In this document: in pieces, positions 10,734 through 24,224 of the stretch
Layout: the number at the start of each line of letters is the position of its first letter
Numbering within the stretch: the stretch's first letter is position 1
DNA from: Nilaparvata lugens
Taxonomy: Eukaryota; Arthropoda; Insecta; Hemiptera; Delphacidae
Reading direction: 5' to 3'
Length of the DNA stretch: 64,000 nucleotides
Assembly (NCBI RefSeq): GCF_014356525.2
Contig: NC_052507.1
Coordinates: 50,194,107-50,258,106 of the forward strand
Notes under the pieces: generated by a model
Database searches by the model: none
Seen by the model: only the letters and a program-made list of their open reading frames with translations
Told to the model about the DNA's origin: nothing
Translations under genes and position numbers: made by a program

Positions 10734-11754
10734 CAGATGACGAAATTATCATCTGTTTTTCCAAGAATGAATAATTATCATCCTTTTCATGTCCTTCAGT
10801 GAGTTTCTCAGGGATGAGACCTAGTGCAATCAATTTTTATTAGGGATGGGTATCGATACATCAATGTTTAAAAACATCGATGTTTCAACATCAAACATCG
10901 ATGTTTACTGTTCGATGTTTTTCACTTATCGATGGTTTTACCTAGACATCGGTCATCCGATGTTTTTCCCAACTAAAAAGTAAAAACAATTCTAATTTTT
11001 TAATTTGATACAAGTTTTTTTTTGTTTGGAGAGGATTATCTTGAGAGCAATAAGCAATAGTAACATAATTACAATCATTATCTCTATCATATTTAGTATA
11101 GTATTCTGTTTAGTGTTTTTTGTGAATATAGATCACTCTTGTGAAAGTTCTCACATAAGTTTTGACTTCCTGCAGATTGCTATTTTTATTTTTCAATCAG
11201 GCTCTCTGTATTTTTATGTGAGACTGTTGGATACTCTTGAAGATTTACATTACTTCTGTGGCTCGTGTCAAGGTTAGATAGTTAGTTATTTAGAATTGAA
11301 TAAGAGGTCGGATTCTTCGTTTCTTAGGAAGAAAGAGTTTTTCCTTACAACAATTATTTCCTCAACATGTGTTTAACACTAATCAATCTAGCTCTGGAAA
11401 AGAGGTCCTCGTATTGTAAGGAGTGCAGATATCCGGATATAAACTTAATCCATTTTCATTTCCTAAAAAATCTATCAGGTATTGAATGAATACGATATGA
11501 GTATCAATGATTGCTAAAATTAGCTTAGGGTGAAATTTCAAGACCGAATCCTCAAGGATATCCCGAGAGGTTTCAGACTAAACCATGAAGATGACAAATC
11601 TTGTGAACTAGAGTTGATGTATCTTTCTAGTCACAACCTGACTTCAATTATTCGAAAGACTGTTACTTGAATTCCACAAGTCCAAAATTGCTGTGATTCC
11701 AGTAAGTAACTGTTGAAATATTGGAGCAATAGCTCCAGATAAAATTGTAGTCAC

Positions 11755-12230
11755 CTTAGAAGCTCTTTTTGTGCTCTACAATCTGAGATCAGGTATAGCG
11801 ATCTATCTCATATTCCACGTACACCTGACAACAATGCTCCTTGTATTGTGAAAAACATCTAATTTTCAGCTTCAAGCATCATCACCAACTACATTGTCCA
11901 CACATTGATATTTCGCACAACGACATAAGTTCTTGAGACTATGTTCTATGAGAATCACCTGTAAGATACACTTCATTTCAGTATTTCCTAGTGGAGAGGC
12001 GCGCTTAAGGACTCCTCAAGGATCAAAATTTCAAACACATAACTCTTGACACAATGCTCAGATTTCATCGTACTGCACTTCATCCTTCTCGGTTCGTCAC
12101 GGCGGTTCAAAATCATGCATAATAAGTCAAATTCGGTCAAAAAATAGAAAATTCATTGTTGAGTGTACTTAAGCCCATATTCCAATACACAGAAAATGAC
12201 TAATTTCTATATTCAAAGTTGCATGTCTTG
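11755..12230. repeat. inner inverted repeat of the hAT element, left arm
   Basis: Pairs with 12700-13175 on the opposite strand at roughly 80-85 percent identity by eye. Shared landmarks are CTACAATCTGAGATCAGGTA, TGCGAAATATCAATGTG (complement) and GGTCAAAAAATAGAAAATT. About 470 bp separate the arms. Part of this arm also matches 22930-23160. Confidence 0.7.
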
Positions 12231-12699
12231 TGAAATACTTCTGATAAAATTTCCAAATCTAGTGAGAATGTGTAAATTGTCCCCCTCTACCCACTCCAAT
12301 AAATAATACTTTCGATTCCAAAACAATTTGGAAGTTAAGATTTTAAAAATGGCGATTTCAGCTTTTACATTTTTTCGTAATTTTACTGTTGATCAAGAGT
12401 TTCTAAAACGGGTCTGATACATCATAGAAACCTACGATTGATTACAAATTGTAGATAAATTCATCCTCTATGAGCTCAGTTGCCTAAAATCCATCTTGAA
12501 TCACTTTTCGCTATCATAGAACTGCCAAAACCGTTAATATGAGAAAAATATCTACAATTTCCGGATTTTTTTCAACAATCAAATCTCACTTCACGAACAT
12601 ATTTTTTCATGAATTGTTTACAGCAGATGGAATAGAAAATTCGATTGTACATTTCAATATCATGTAATAATTTTTATAATAAGGGGTTACCGAGATACA

Positions 12700-13425
12700 T
12701 AGCTTTGAATATAGAAATTGGCCATTTCTTATGTATTGAATATGCATAAAAAATTAATAAGTACCTACACTCAACAATAAATTTTCTATTTTTTGACCGA
12801 ATTTGACTGTTGATGCATGATTTTGAACGGCCTTGGCGAGCCGAGAAGAATGAAGTGTAGTACGATGAAATCTGAGCATTGTGTCAAAAGTAAATTATAA
12901 GTGTTTGAAATTTTGATCCTTGAGGTGTCCTTAAGCGTGCCTCTACTAGGAAATACTGAAATAAAGTGCATCTAACGGGTGATTCTTACCCATGAACTTA
13001 TGTCATTGTGCGAAATATCAATGTGAGGACAAAGTAGATTGTGATGATGGTTGAAGCTGAAAATTAGGTGTTTTCCACAATACAAGGATCATTGTTGACA
13101 GGTGTACCTGGAAATCTATATGACAGAGCGCTCTACCTGATCTCAGATTGTATAGCACAAAAATACGCCTAGAGGGATTTTGAAATATACATCTAAATTG
13201 TAACAATCGGAAGATATTGTTGATTTAAAACTAAAATTCATCAAAATTGATTTTTTCTTCAAATTTTACTCATTTTTGAAAAATTATAACAAAGTACTCA
13301 TTGGAGATAGAGAGTTCCGAGTGATCTCATTTTTTTCAGAATTATATAATCTGGGAGAGATTTGGCAGAAATAGCTGAAAACTGGAAAATGAGCCGAAAA
13401 TACGAGGTTTTGGGCTATCTTGTAT
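12700..13425. repeat. inner inverted repeat of the hAT element, right arm, plus extension shared with 22671-23175
   Basis: Bases 12700-13175 pair with the left arm. From about 13000 to 13425 the reverse complement matches 22671-23175, ending at AACCTCGTATTTTCGGCTCA. The extension beyond 13175 has no clear partner in the left arm. The inner repeat is therefore a member of a separate dispersed family carried inside the hAT element. Confidence 0.65.
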
Positions 13426-13852
13426 CTAGCACAAGGAAATCTTGCATGAAGAAATTGGTTCTGGACTTCTCTTATGTACCCAAATAATATATTAAAAAAT
13501 CAGAACTACAATATAAATTGCAAACACCCCCTTTTTATGTCTATATTGACTGGACTAACAGTATCATCCATAAAAACGTAGGGCGATAAACGATGTTTAA
13601 AAACATCAATGTTCAAAAACATCGATGTTTACTGTTCGATGTTTTTCACTTATCGATGTTAGGATGAAAAAAACATCGATGTTCAAAACATCGATGTTTT
13701 GTCTTTCGATACCCATCCCTAATTTTTATATCATAAACCTACTATGTTCCAAATTTCGTGAAAATCGTTAGAGCTATTTTCGAGATCCGTTGGACATACA
13801 TAACCATAAACAGAAATTGCTCTCTTAATAAAAATAATAGGATTGACAACTT

Positions 13853-15570
13853 TAGTAGACCTATTGTGATCTAGCAATATCAATAGGTTTGTCTTGTGTC
13901 ATGTAATGACATCATGAAAGGAAATAGGAGCAGCTGATGGAATATTATGTTTTTTTTTTTTTTTTTGATTAAGTTCTTAGTTGATATTGAAACATGAAAA
14001 TATCAGGAACAGTAGCACAAAAGCCTGTTCAATTTCTATCAGGATTGAATCTCATGGGAATTAATCAGAGCAGGGTTTTTTCTAATAGAAGGCTTCTCTC
14101 ATTAGTTCTCGTGATATTTAGTCCGGATAATGAATCAACAGACAGTGCAACTGGCTCTCTCAAGGCCATGGCTGCGTACAAAAATGAAGCAACAGAGTAA
14201 CCAATACAACAGAAGCTGAAGAAATTAGTCGCATTTCTATCACCTTACAATGAACATTACATTCAACTATTATATGTTTGGAGAGATCGATTTTAAATTT
14301 CTTTTATAATCCTCTTATAATCCGGTCACTTCCTGGATCCATTTTTCCAGATGTTCCATAAATACTGTAATGTTTTAAATCAATTAGGTCGCCAAATTTG
14401 TTGACTCAACTACAGATATTGTAATATTTTTCATTTGCACACACTCTCTCACATTTTCAACAGATTATGGAAGCTTTTTTCTGATCAGCTGCTACTTGAG
14501 GGACAAATGATCCTTTCTCAAGGAACTTCAGCGAATTTTCCCAGAGTTGAGACCTGTTCCAAAATAATGTTTTTTGTCGCAAACCCACTATATTCCTGAT
14601 TTAATAAGAATCGTTAGAGCCGTTTCGAGATCCATCCGACATACATACATATCCACAAACACACATATTCAAACAGAAATCGCTTTCTTAGTATAATTGA
14701 CTTCAATGATTATGATTTCATTCAATGAGAGCTTATTTCACATAATAATAACAGCTGGCATCAAAAGAAAAAATGTCAAACATGATTGGTTGAGTTCAAA
14801 GCCACTGATCGGTGAGTGAACGATGAGATCGGTGAGTGAACGTGGCTCTGAACGAAGTACTGTTTTGTCGTTGAATGATGCATAGACTCACATGCAGCCC
14901 AAGATTATTTGGAATCGAAATCGGCCATTAAGGGGACTGCCTGGAAGATTATTACATACTAAAGATCTTGAAGATTTTTGTGATCTATAATATTACAAAA
15001 AAATATATATTATATAATATCTCGTGCTAAAATACCTCAATGGAACCTTTAATTTCAAGTAAGAGCTAGCATTGGGAAGGCATAGGTATTGTGCGTTTAT
15101 ACCTCTTCAAGGTCTGGTCTAAGTGATAAGAAAAAAAATTTGTCATATCCGGTTCATTCACTGATCAGTTAATTGTACTTTTCCACCGATGGAAAAGAAA
15201 GTAAATAGAGTAGCTGAACGTAAACAGACATGGCTGAATACGAGGTTGTTTACAAATAATGGAATCCATTATAATGTATTTGGGAGCAGAGAAATGCATG
15301 ATTACATGAATTCAATAACATTTAGAATATTTTACAAAGCATTTAAAACTACTCCAATCACCTGATGGTTTTCCATTTCATTTGATTACAATGAAATAGC
15401 TTAAGTTCTAGTTTTGTTCACAAAATATGATCAACAGGGGAAACATCTGTCAGTCATGACTCATGAGCAACCGTTCAGCCACAGAATACACACAAAATGG
15501 AAGCTATCAATCTAACCTAGATTTGAGTGCACCAAGACCACGACACATGACTGCATCAACTTGTTAGAAA
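13853..15570. other. AT-rich intergenic sequence with short repeat fragments
   Basis: No gene is recognised. A 14540-14700 block resembles 13735-13852 (AAGAATCGTTAGAGCCGTTT, ATCC(A/G)-ACATACATA, CAGAAATCGCT), so it is another fragment of that repeat. A block at 14790-14870 shares GGTTGAGTTCAAAGCCACTG with the MITE at 15571-15957. A T-run lies at 13950-13967. Confidence 0.5.
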
Positions 15571-15957
15571 TTAAAACTACTGCTGTATTACAATGCTACA
15601 CTTTCTTTCAAGATGGCGGATTATTGCGTCAGGATACTAGCCGACTTTCCATTCTGTGGTTCATCTGTGATCACTAATCTGTGATCAGGTTTTTTACTGA
15701 ACGTAAAAAAACCGATGGAATTGATCAGTGGCATTGAACTCAACCATTGAAATTGAAACGAGTAGCGATCATCAACATTAATGGTTGAGTTCAAAGCCAC
15801 TGATCAATTACATCGGGGTTTTTTACGTTCAGTAAAATCCTGATCACAGATTAGTGATCACGGATGAACCACAGAATGGAAAGTCGGCTAGTATCTTGAC
15901 GCCATAATCTGCCATCTTGAAAGAAAGTGTAGCATTGTAATACAGCAGTAGATTTAA
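15571..15957. mobile_element. MITE with 177-bp terminal inverted repeats
   Basis: Arms 15571-15747 and 15781-15957 are inverted copies at about 95 percent identity with a 33-bp spacer. Inside the arms are the blocks CTGCTGTATTACAATGCTAC and TTCCATTCTGTGGTTCATC. The outer ends read TTAA and could be a target duplication, but the termini do not match a named superfamily. It has no coding capacity. Partial relatives lie at 14790-14870. Confidence 0.7.
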
Positions 15958-16020
15958 TTTGAATTGATTGAAGCAACTCCAGTCATAAAAGTTTGTTTTA
16001 TGGAGAATAAAAATTATCTA

Positions 16021-16195
16021 TAGCTACTCCCAGGAATAGGTTATAGCTCCGATTGAAGCAGCAGTGCCCAATCAATTTGTTCTCGATGAATGCATTTTAA
16101 TTAGTTCTTCAACTTGGTGTCAACCTAATGAAGTCATCTCAACTTAACGCCAACCTGACAAAATGATTAATTTAGTTGCCAGTAGTCAACAACTG
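16021..16195 (+). repeat. dispersed repeat, copy 2 (partner at 515-718)
   Basis: Reverse-complement match to 515-718, without the 602-678 hairpin insertion found there. Family unknown. Confidence 0.55.
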
Positions 16196-16199
16196 TTTC

Positions 16200-18125
16200 G
16201 AAGAGGTACTCTCTCTGGATTATAGTTCTATAGTAACCTATGATATGGACATTTCAATTATTATAATTAAGAGATTGGGAGAAGAAGAATATACATGCTA
16301 AAAGACGAACTTTACACCCTTAAAAACCACCCATAGAGTTGAAATATCGCCAAAAGATTTCTTAGTGAGCACCTAGGACGTATGAGGAAGCTATATTCCT
16401 AGTTTTTGTTGCAATCCATCCTGAAGTTTTCCAGAAATCGTGATCAGTGAGTCAGTGAGATAAGAATTTTATAAGTATAGATAAGTTGCTCCTTTGATGA
16501 ATAGGTGTACTAATGAGATTCAATTCGATCAGATCCTCGATAATTATAATATATGATTTGAATCATCAATATCAAATAATGAGAGGATAAATTCTTACGT
16601 TGCCAGGGACAAGCACGTACCGAATGGCTTTGCAGAGCTGTGGTTGGAACTCAGTGTACAAGGTTTCAATTCGAATTGAAGTTGGAATGATTCTCAATTT
16701 ATGAAATTGAATTTATAATTCAAAAAATGATATTGAATTGCAAGTAGAAATAGAATTACAATACTATTCAGTATAGTACCCTTTCATAATTTATTAGTGC
16801 ATAACATGTTTCATCAATAGGCTTACTCATTACATGAGAGCCATAAGCCAGCTACACACATCGATTTTTGGATAAGAATAAGTATGTTGTTGTGCTATTG
16901 CCATATGTGACAGAAATTCTATATAAATGGATTCGAACAAAAAACTTTATTCATTCTAAGTAATAATCTGCTATCATCTTTCGACTAGATTTTGATTTGG
17001 TTTTCAAAGTGAACTAAAATCCTTCTCTTATTGATTTTTCGCCTAGTTTTCATCGTATCTAGCTTTCTCTTTTGCTTTACGAAATCATTACTCATCCTTC
17101 CCATTCTCAAGAGCTTATTTTCTGTTCTTAGGCTCCTAGGAGGAAGAAGCTCTGCGAAAGAACTCAGCGGAACTCATTGCCTTGTAGAGGTCAGTAATTA
17201 TTGGTCGTAAATTACGTTGGCTACTCCTGTACAGATGCTGAAAGTATCACCCAAATCGAACAAAGGTAAACTTCTCATCTCTAACTTTTCAATAGATCTA
17301 ACTCTTTCACTCATTTTTCGAGTTAAATCGGAGCTGAAAGATTAGAGCTAGAATTAGATTGAAGCTTTCATCATTTGTTTATCGTTAAACACAATATCGA
17401 CGTTCCATGAGCATCATAAATCATGGATATAGTATAATATAAAAAATTGTTATTGAATTGTGGTTGTGGGAGAATTCAGGAAAGAATAGTTTCCAGAAGT
17501 TCTCTCTCAACCATGAGAATTTATAACAAATGAAAAGTGAAAGCATATTAGTTGTAAAGTCAGCATTTTTCATACAGAAAACATGAATTTTAAGACTTTC
17601 TCACTAATTTATGTATTTTCACAACCAACAAATTTTTGAAAGTAAACTCGAGAGAACAAATTTTGAAATGGTAATACGCGAGTTAATGGAAGGAGATAAC
17701 TTGGTGCCAGGTTATTGTGTATATTCCAAGAAAAATATTTTATAGTCATAAAATAAATCGACAAGCAAGACAAACTCCACCTTCAATGAGCTTCCGATTG
17801 TCAGCAGGCTTGATTTTTATAACAGGAGAGCAGAAGTATAAATCAGAGAAAATTGAAGAGTCCTCTACTGTCGCCTAACGCAGGCGACATTTGAGGCCTC
17901 TTTTTCAGGAGTCCTCTACCGTCGCAGGTCTCGACTGTCGGGGCGCATCTCAAGTCTACTATCCAAAGATTTGAGCCAGCTGGTGACAGGGCAATAACGC
18001 TGGAGACACACGAGGTCTGCTATCTCTTCATAGTGAATCATTTAATAGAATCAACAGTTGCCAACAGTTTGCAATTGAAATAATAAATTTCGAATTTCGA
18101 GCTTATTTCCATTTTTAGGTGAAAA
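16200..18125. other. intergenic sequence, no gene seen
   Basis: No protein-like frame or RNA gene is recognised. A slightly GC-richer patch at 17860-18020 contains two imperfect copies of GAGTCCTCTACYGTCGC about 50 bp apart. Confidence 0.45.
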
Positions 18126-18129
18126 TGTT

Positions 18130-18890
<761 letters not shown>

Positions 18891-18984
18891 AACTGCAGAG
18901 TAACCATCTGTTACGAATAAAATTTTGGGTTGATAACAAGTCTAGTAGTAAAATTAAAAACTCATGAGCCTGATTTTTCATACT

Positions 18985-20255
18985 CTACTTCTTCCTGATC
19001 TTTCTTTTCCCAATCATTTCCACCTTTTCTGATCACATTTCTCTTTTCTCCTCCTTCTTCTCCTACTTCTCCTTCTTCTCCTTCTTCTTCTACTTCTTTT
19101 TCGTCTACTACTCCTTCTTCATATATCACTCCTTCCTCATCTTCTTCTCCTTTCTTACCCTCTTCACCGGTTTTCTTTTGCACCTTTGCACCGTGCTACA
19201 ACTGCGTTATTGAAACGTATTGTAAACGATGCTACACTTTTGGATTGCGTTTGGGTTGCCAGGGGGGTGGGGGGGTTGAGATAATTTGGTTTGTTTGGAA
19301 GAGTAAAACGTTTCATTTGAAGGGGAAGAGGGGATTTTGAAGAGGAAGCTACCTGAGAAAGGCAAATTCCTGGCTGCTTCGACACCTCATTAAGTACAAC
19401 GCACCAATCCTGCAGTCTCAAAACTCCACTGGCAGATTCTTCTTAAAACTGTCAGCATTGGTTGAATGAGCAGCGATGGTGTTATTCATGAAGAATGCTG
19501 GCAGATGAGTGTGAATCTGACTATAGGCTTGGTTTAATTTCCAGTTTTGCAATCATTGAAGCGCTTCGCTTCTTGCCTACATGCTTTAAAACTTTTGTCG
19601 TTTACCGTTCTCTAACTTATCATTTCACATCATTCATCGTTTTCTTCCACGTTCTCTTCCTCTGTCTTCTTCTTCCCCACTACTAATCAACATGTCTCCT
19701 CCATCCATCCGCTTTCTCCTCCATTCAACCGACTTTCTCCTCATTCTTTCTCTTTTTCGTCTAGTATGTTTCCCTTGTTGATATTGTCTTCTCCCTTTCA
19801 ATTGTATAACTCTCCCTTTCATTTGTATAACTCTTCCATCATCTTGGCGTTGCTCTTCATACTCTCCATTGCCTGTACTAGGAAACCTCTTCTCATCCTC
19901 TTCTTCTACTTCTTTTTCTTTTTCTGTCACTCGTTCTTTGTCCTCGCCTTTTCCTTTCTGCTCTCCTCCAGCATATCTGCCTGTTATGTTTATTTATTCA
20001 CAATCAACGTTCAGAGTTCTTTCATTCACTATTTTTTACTGATTTTCAAACAATTTTCTCTGCTGTTTCTGTTTTTTCTCTCCCTAGTTCATTTTCATGC
20101 GATTCCTTCTTTAAAGCATATTTTTCTTCCTCTCTCTTCCCTTTATCCGATTCTCCTTCTACATCTCTGCCACCCTCACTCTCTCTCACTCTCTCTCACT
20201 CTCTCTCTTTCTCTCTCTCTCTCTCACTCTCTCTTCCTCTCACTCTCTCTCTTCC
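18985..20255. repeat. pyrimidine-rich low-complexity region
   Basis: Long CT-rich blocks (18985-19170 with CTTCTC/CCT repeats; 19600-20255 ending in a (TC)n run at 20177-20255) flank a short mixed segment. A C/G-run lies at 19260-19278. Frames on both strands are compositional (Ser/Leu/Phe or Glu/Arg/Lys) and not treated as genes. Confidence 0.7.
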
Positions 20256-20256
20256 T

Positions 20257-20548
20257 TGGTAGAGAGTTAGTGGGGAGGATATTTTTAATATTCTTTCCGA
20301 AGAATGGACATTTATATGTCCAAAGCTCCGCCAATTTATGTAGATGCATAACAATATAATTAGCTATAGGCCTAGTTATTATATTAAAAATTGCTTTCTC
20401 ATATCATACACAGTTCAATAATTATTTTCTTAGTCTATATTATGTAAATTCATCTATAATTTTGCTGTATTGTAAGCTATTGTATATAAGTGTATAAGCC
20501 AGTATATATTGTAATCTACATAAATAAAGTACTCAATCAATCCCTCTC
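20257..20548 (+). mobile_element. 5'-truncated LINE: 3' untranslated end with (TCAA)n-type tail
   Basis: This 290-bp block matches the reverse complement of 53322-53606, the 3' end of the full-length LINE at 53320-60081. It ends AGTACTCAATCAATC, the same tail type. Landmarks are GAGAGTTAGTGGGGAGGATA, GCTCCGCCAATTTATGTAGA and CTACATAAATAAAGTACTCA. It is a dead-on-arrival insertion without coding sequence. Confidence 0.75.
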
Positions 20549-22670
20549 TCAGCTTCTTTTTGGCTTCCTCTTTGGTTCCTATTCTTTACCAGCATCGTTC
20601 TTTTATTCGTCCTCCATCTTCTCCTTATTGAAGTCACTTTCGCCTCCAAACGAACTCTCATTCACGTCCTTCCCTCTCCCATAATTATGTTATGCTCAGT
20701 CGAGCTGAAAATTCAGGTTGCTTTGAATCTTGATAATATACTACACTGAATTTTCCACTAAGTTCTTTGCAACCCTATAGACTTCATTCGCTTCTCATGC
20801 TCTGCCAGTTTTTGCTTTGTTTAATGCAAATAAGACGACATAAGAAATATTTCTCTGTTACTAAATGATCAATTAGTCATAATAATTAACTTTAACGTTT
20901 CCATTAATGTCTTCACAATGTGCTTTGTCATCACATGCGTATCATTTTCTTGTCATTGTTGTTATCTTCTTGTTTTTCACTTTCTTTGAAATTATTCTCT
21001 TGTTTCAATTCACTTATTTCGTTCCTTTCTCTTGAAAATTATCCTCTTCCATCATTGACAAGCTATTATCATTTTCTGGGATCTCTGATAATTTTCCCTT
21101 CTTGATTATTAGGATTCTTCTTAATAATTATAATTGATTCTCTCCTCTCAATAATTATCTCCTGATAATTAGGATCTCTCAAACTTGATTACATCGATAA
21201 TAATGAGTCTTAGAAATTTTTGTAATGGTAAAGGCTACGGTCACATAGCATAATGTAATCAGTTGAAGTAATGTGCGAGTAGTCATCATGTATTCCAAAC
21301 TGATGTAATAGTCATTGCACATTGGTATCAACTTCTATTGGACATTTACATCAATTTTATATCATGAATGTGGACATTTGATGCCAATATCAAATATTAT
21401 TGAATGTAATATTTTTCAACTTTAAAGTCGACTTACTCATACGAAAAATGTAATGTCATTACATTCAAATAAGAACAATTCTCGGGAATCGAATTAGTGG
21501 AGATTGAGATGGAAAAGGGAATATAATACGATTGTATTATATCGATTTTATACGATTGTATTATTTACAATCGCTTAATACGATCGTCAATTGTAGTGAA
21601 GACTGTTTGGGGCTTAATGCTTGTAGTCTTCTTTGTTCTGTAATAAATAAATAAATATTGCTTCGAGAGAAAGAGGGAGATACATAACTTATGTTCGATT
21701 ATTATTTCATAGATTCTCACATTGTTAGAGAGAGAGAGAGGAAGGGAGAGAGAAAGAAAGGGAAAGAACAATTTGAATACAGAACAAAGATAAAACAATT
21801 TCACTGAGGTGAAAAGCCTATGGCTTACGTATGCTTGTACAGTGACACAGCTATTGGGTTCATGGCAGTTGCGTGGTTAGTGTTATCAATGCAGCATTCG
21901 ACAAAAAACGAAACATTCATGAGAGAGAGAGAGAGAGAGAGAGAGTGAGAGAGAGGAAAACACTGGCCAAATCTCAAACACAAATACGATTTATTTAGAA
22001 AGCGTTGTGAAAATCCCAAATCGAATTAGCTCTCATGGATCAAACGCAGCTGCATTTTGCTGACTTTGCGATTTGATCCCTTTATGGGGAATATGGAGAG
22101 GGTTTCCTCTCTATATATCCGAGAATATGACTACTAGACTTGTAGGAACATGATATGAATGCTCGAAGCAATCACGTCACAACAGGTTGATGGATTAATA
22201 CAACAATGAGGACAATCTTACTCACCACCCAATTGAAGATTATCGCATCAGTTTTTATATTTTTAAATTTGTTGCATTTATTTGCACCTTCATGATGATG
22301 AACAATAATTGGATCATTCGCTTCCTCTTTTCGAAATTTTATTCTAAATTTCTTTCCTTGCACGTTTCATTCAAGTGTTCATTCGTGCAAGGTGTGAGAT
22401 TTAGAATAACATTTCGAGAACAGAATGATTTGATGCAATGATTCATCGAAGGTGCAAACAGAACAAGTACCGTAAGTCGCGGTGAAGATCGATGCCACTA
22501 GACACCTGTGCAATGATAGAAACGAATGAAGTCATCGATAGTCCAGTCACTATATACATTGGTGCATGCAATTTATATTGTAGTTCTGATTTTTTCCATA
22601 TATTATTTGGGTACTAAAGAGAAGTCCAGAACCAATTTCTTCTCGCAAAATTTCCTTGTGCTACATACAG
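20549..22670. other. intergenic sequence with small simple repeats
   Basis: No gene is recognised. It contains (GA)n runs at about 21725-21765 and 21921-21955 and pyrimidine-rich stretches near 20550-20690. Confidence 0.5.
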
Positions 22671-23175
22671 GGTGGTCCAAAAACCTCGTATTTTCGGCTC
22701 ATTTTCCAGTTTCCAGCTATTTCTGTCAAATCTCGTAATCGGACAGGAACATTTGCTCTCTCCTTTTTTCTAGATTATAAAATTCTGGATAGAATGAGAT
22801 CATCAGAAACTCTGTATCTCCAATGAGTACTTTGTTATGATTTTTCAAAAATGAGTGAAGTTTGAAGAAGAAAATCAATTTTGTTGAATTTTAGGTATTG
22901 ATCAACAATATCTTCCGATTGTTACCATTGAGATGTATAATTCAAAATCCCTCGGGGCGTATTTTTGTGTTCTACAATCTGAGATCAGGTAGAGCGCTCT
23001 ATCTCATATAGATTTCCAGGTACACCTGACTACAATTATGCTCCTTGTATTGTGAAAAACACCTAATTTTCAGCTTCAACCATCATCACCAACTACATAG
23101 TCTTCACATTGATATTTCGCACAATAACATGAGTTCATGAGATTATGTTCTATGAGAATCATCCGTTAGGGCGTA
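22671..23175 (+). repeat. free copy of the repeat carried inside the hAT element
   Basis: Begins CAGGGTGGTCCAAAAACCTC and matches the reverse complement of 13000-13425 and, in part, 11755-11975. The CAGGGTG(T/G)TCC start is common at ends of Tc1/mariner-type elements; compare CAGGATGTTTC at 61817. No transposase and no opposite end were found. Confidence 0.55.
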
Positions 23176-23436
23176 GCCGGCCCTCTCTTACACTTAACCC
23201 TCCAATACAATTCTAAGTAAAACTAAAACACTGTACAACAAAGATTATAAGTTAAAAAAAACTTATTTTTCAAAATAATAAAAACTTCCAAATAGCGAAT
23301 GAAAGAAAGAAAACAAAATTAAAATGTATTTCTAATTTAAATCAGTGAAAAGAATACAATAAGAAGAAAGAAGAAAATGAAAAGTAGAAACGGAAGAAAC
23401 GTCAGTTCAAAATCCATAGATCATTCCGATAGAAGT

Positions 23437-23497
23437 AGAAAGTGAGTGAGTGAGTGAGTGAGTGAGTGAGTGAGTCAGTCAGTGAGTGAGTGCCATT
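23437..23497. repeat. (GAGT)n microsatellite
   Basis: Tandem GAGT units with two GTCA-type interruptions near 23475. Confidence 0.9.
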
Positions 23498-23511
23498 TCG
23501 CTTTTATTTTC

Positions 23512-23751
23512 CTGCATATTCCATCACCACCACATGTCTTACCTCAGGCCTATAAATACTATTAATTGGTTAATTGATTGAGTTATCCGGAGCAATTATG
23601 AAATATAATGAACCTTTTAAAATATAAAATTTCAATTTATTCAATAAAAATAGGCCAAAGTAGTAGTGGATATTTCTAAATTGGGATTTCAAGATTATAA
23701 ACCCCAATCTATCCAATCTATATATATAGAAAGTGTCTTCTTTTATGTGCC

Positions 23752-23788
<37 letters not shown>

Positions 23789-23981
23789 CCACTACTACTT
23801 TGGCCTATTTTTATTGAAAATTGAAATTGTTTCCATATTTTTATATTTTAAAAGGTTCATTATATTTCATAATTGCTCCGGATAACTCAATCAATTGATA
23901 GTATTTATAGGCCTGAGGTAAGACATGTGGTGGTGATGGAATATGCAGGGGAATTTGACAAAATATATATATATATAATAT

Positions 23982-24034
<53 letters not shown>

Positions 24035-24146
24035 AGGGTGAGTTGATCAATAATAATATATATATATTTAAATAAACTTCCTAGATGTGACGTCACACTC
24101 AATTGCCAAATTAAGGAGGGAATAGGATGAGTGGTGAATATTTTTA

Positions 24147-24224
<78 letters not shown>

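Larger units (their letters stand above)
10841..13721. mobile_element. non-autonomous hAT transposon, 2881 bp
   Basis: The ends are inverted copies (TAGGGATGGGTATCGA at the left, its complement at 13706-13721). They are flanked by exact 8-bp direct repeats ATTTTTAT at 10833-10840 and 13722-13729. Eight-bp duplications with TAGGGATGGG-type ends are the hAT signature. Subterminal regions are packed with the palindrome ACATCGATGT, and a 42-bp stretch at 10893-10934 recurs exactly and in direct orientation at 13617-13658. No transposase frame exists; the interior is a long inner inverted repeat plus AT-rich filler. The exact target duplications point to a fairly recent insertion. Confidence 0.85.
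10760..13852 (-). mobile_element. Helitron-like repeat interrupted by a hAT element
   Basis: Flanking pieces at about 10760-10840 and 13722-13852 belong together once the hAT insertion is removed. The right piece carries the block AAAATCGTTAGAGC, CGAGATCCGTTGGACATAC, CAGAAATTGCTCTCTTAATA and ends AATAATAGGAT. On the minus strand this starts ATCC near 13852, a layout seen at Helitron 5' ends. The left limit and any CTAG end are not clear, so classification is tentative. Confidence 0.35.

Noticed and set aside
19766..20359. 197-codon Phe/Leu/Ser-rich frame with membrane-like segments
   Set aside because: It lies in a pyrimidine-rich tract, ends in (TC)n and runs into a LINE 3' UTR; the hydrophobic look is compositional.
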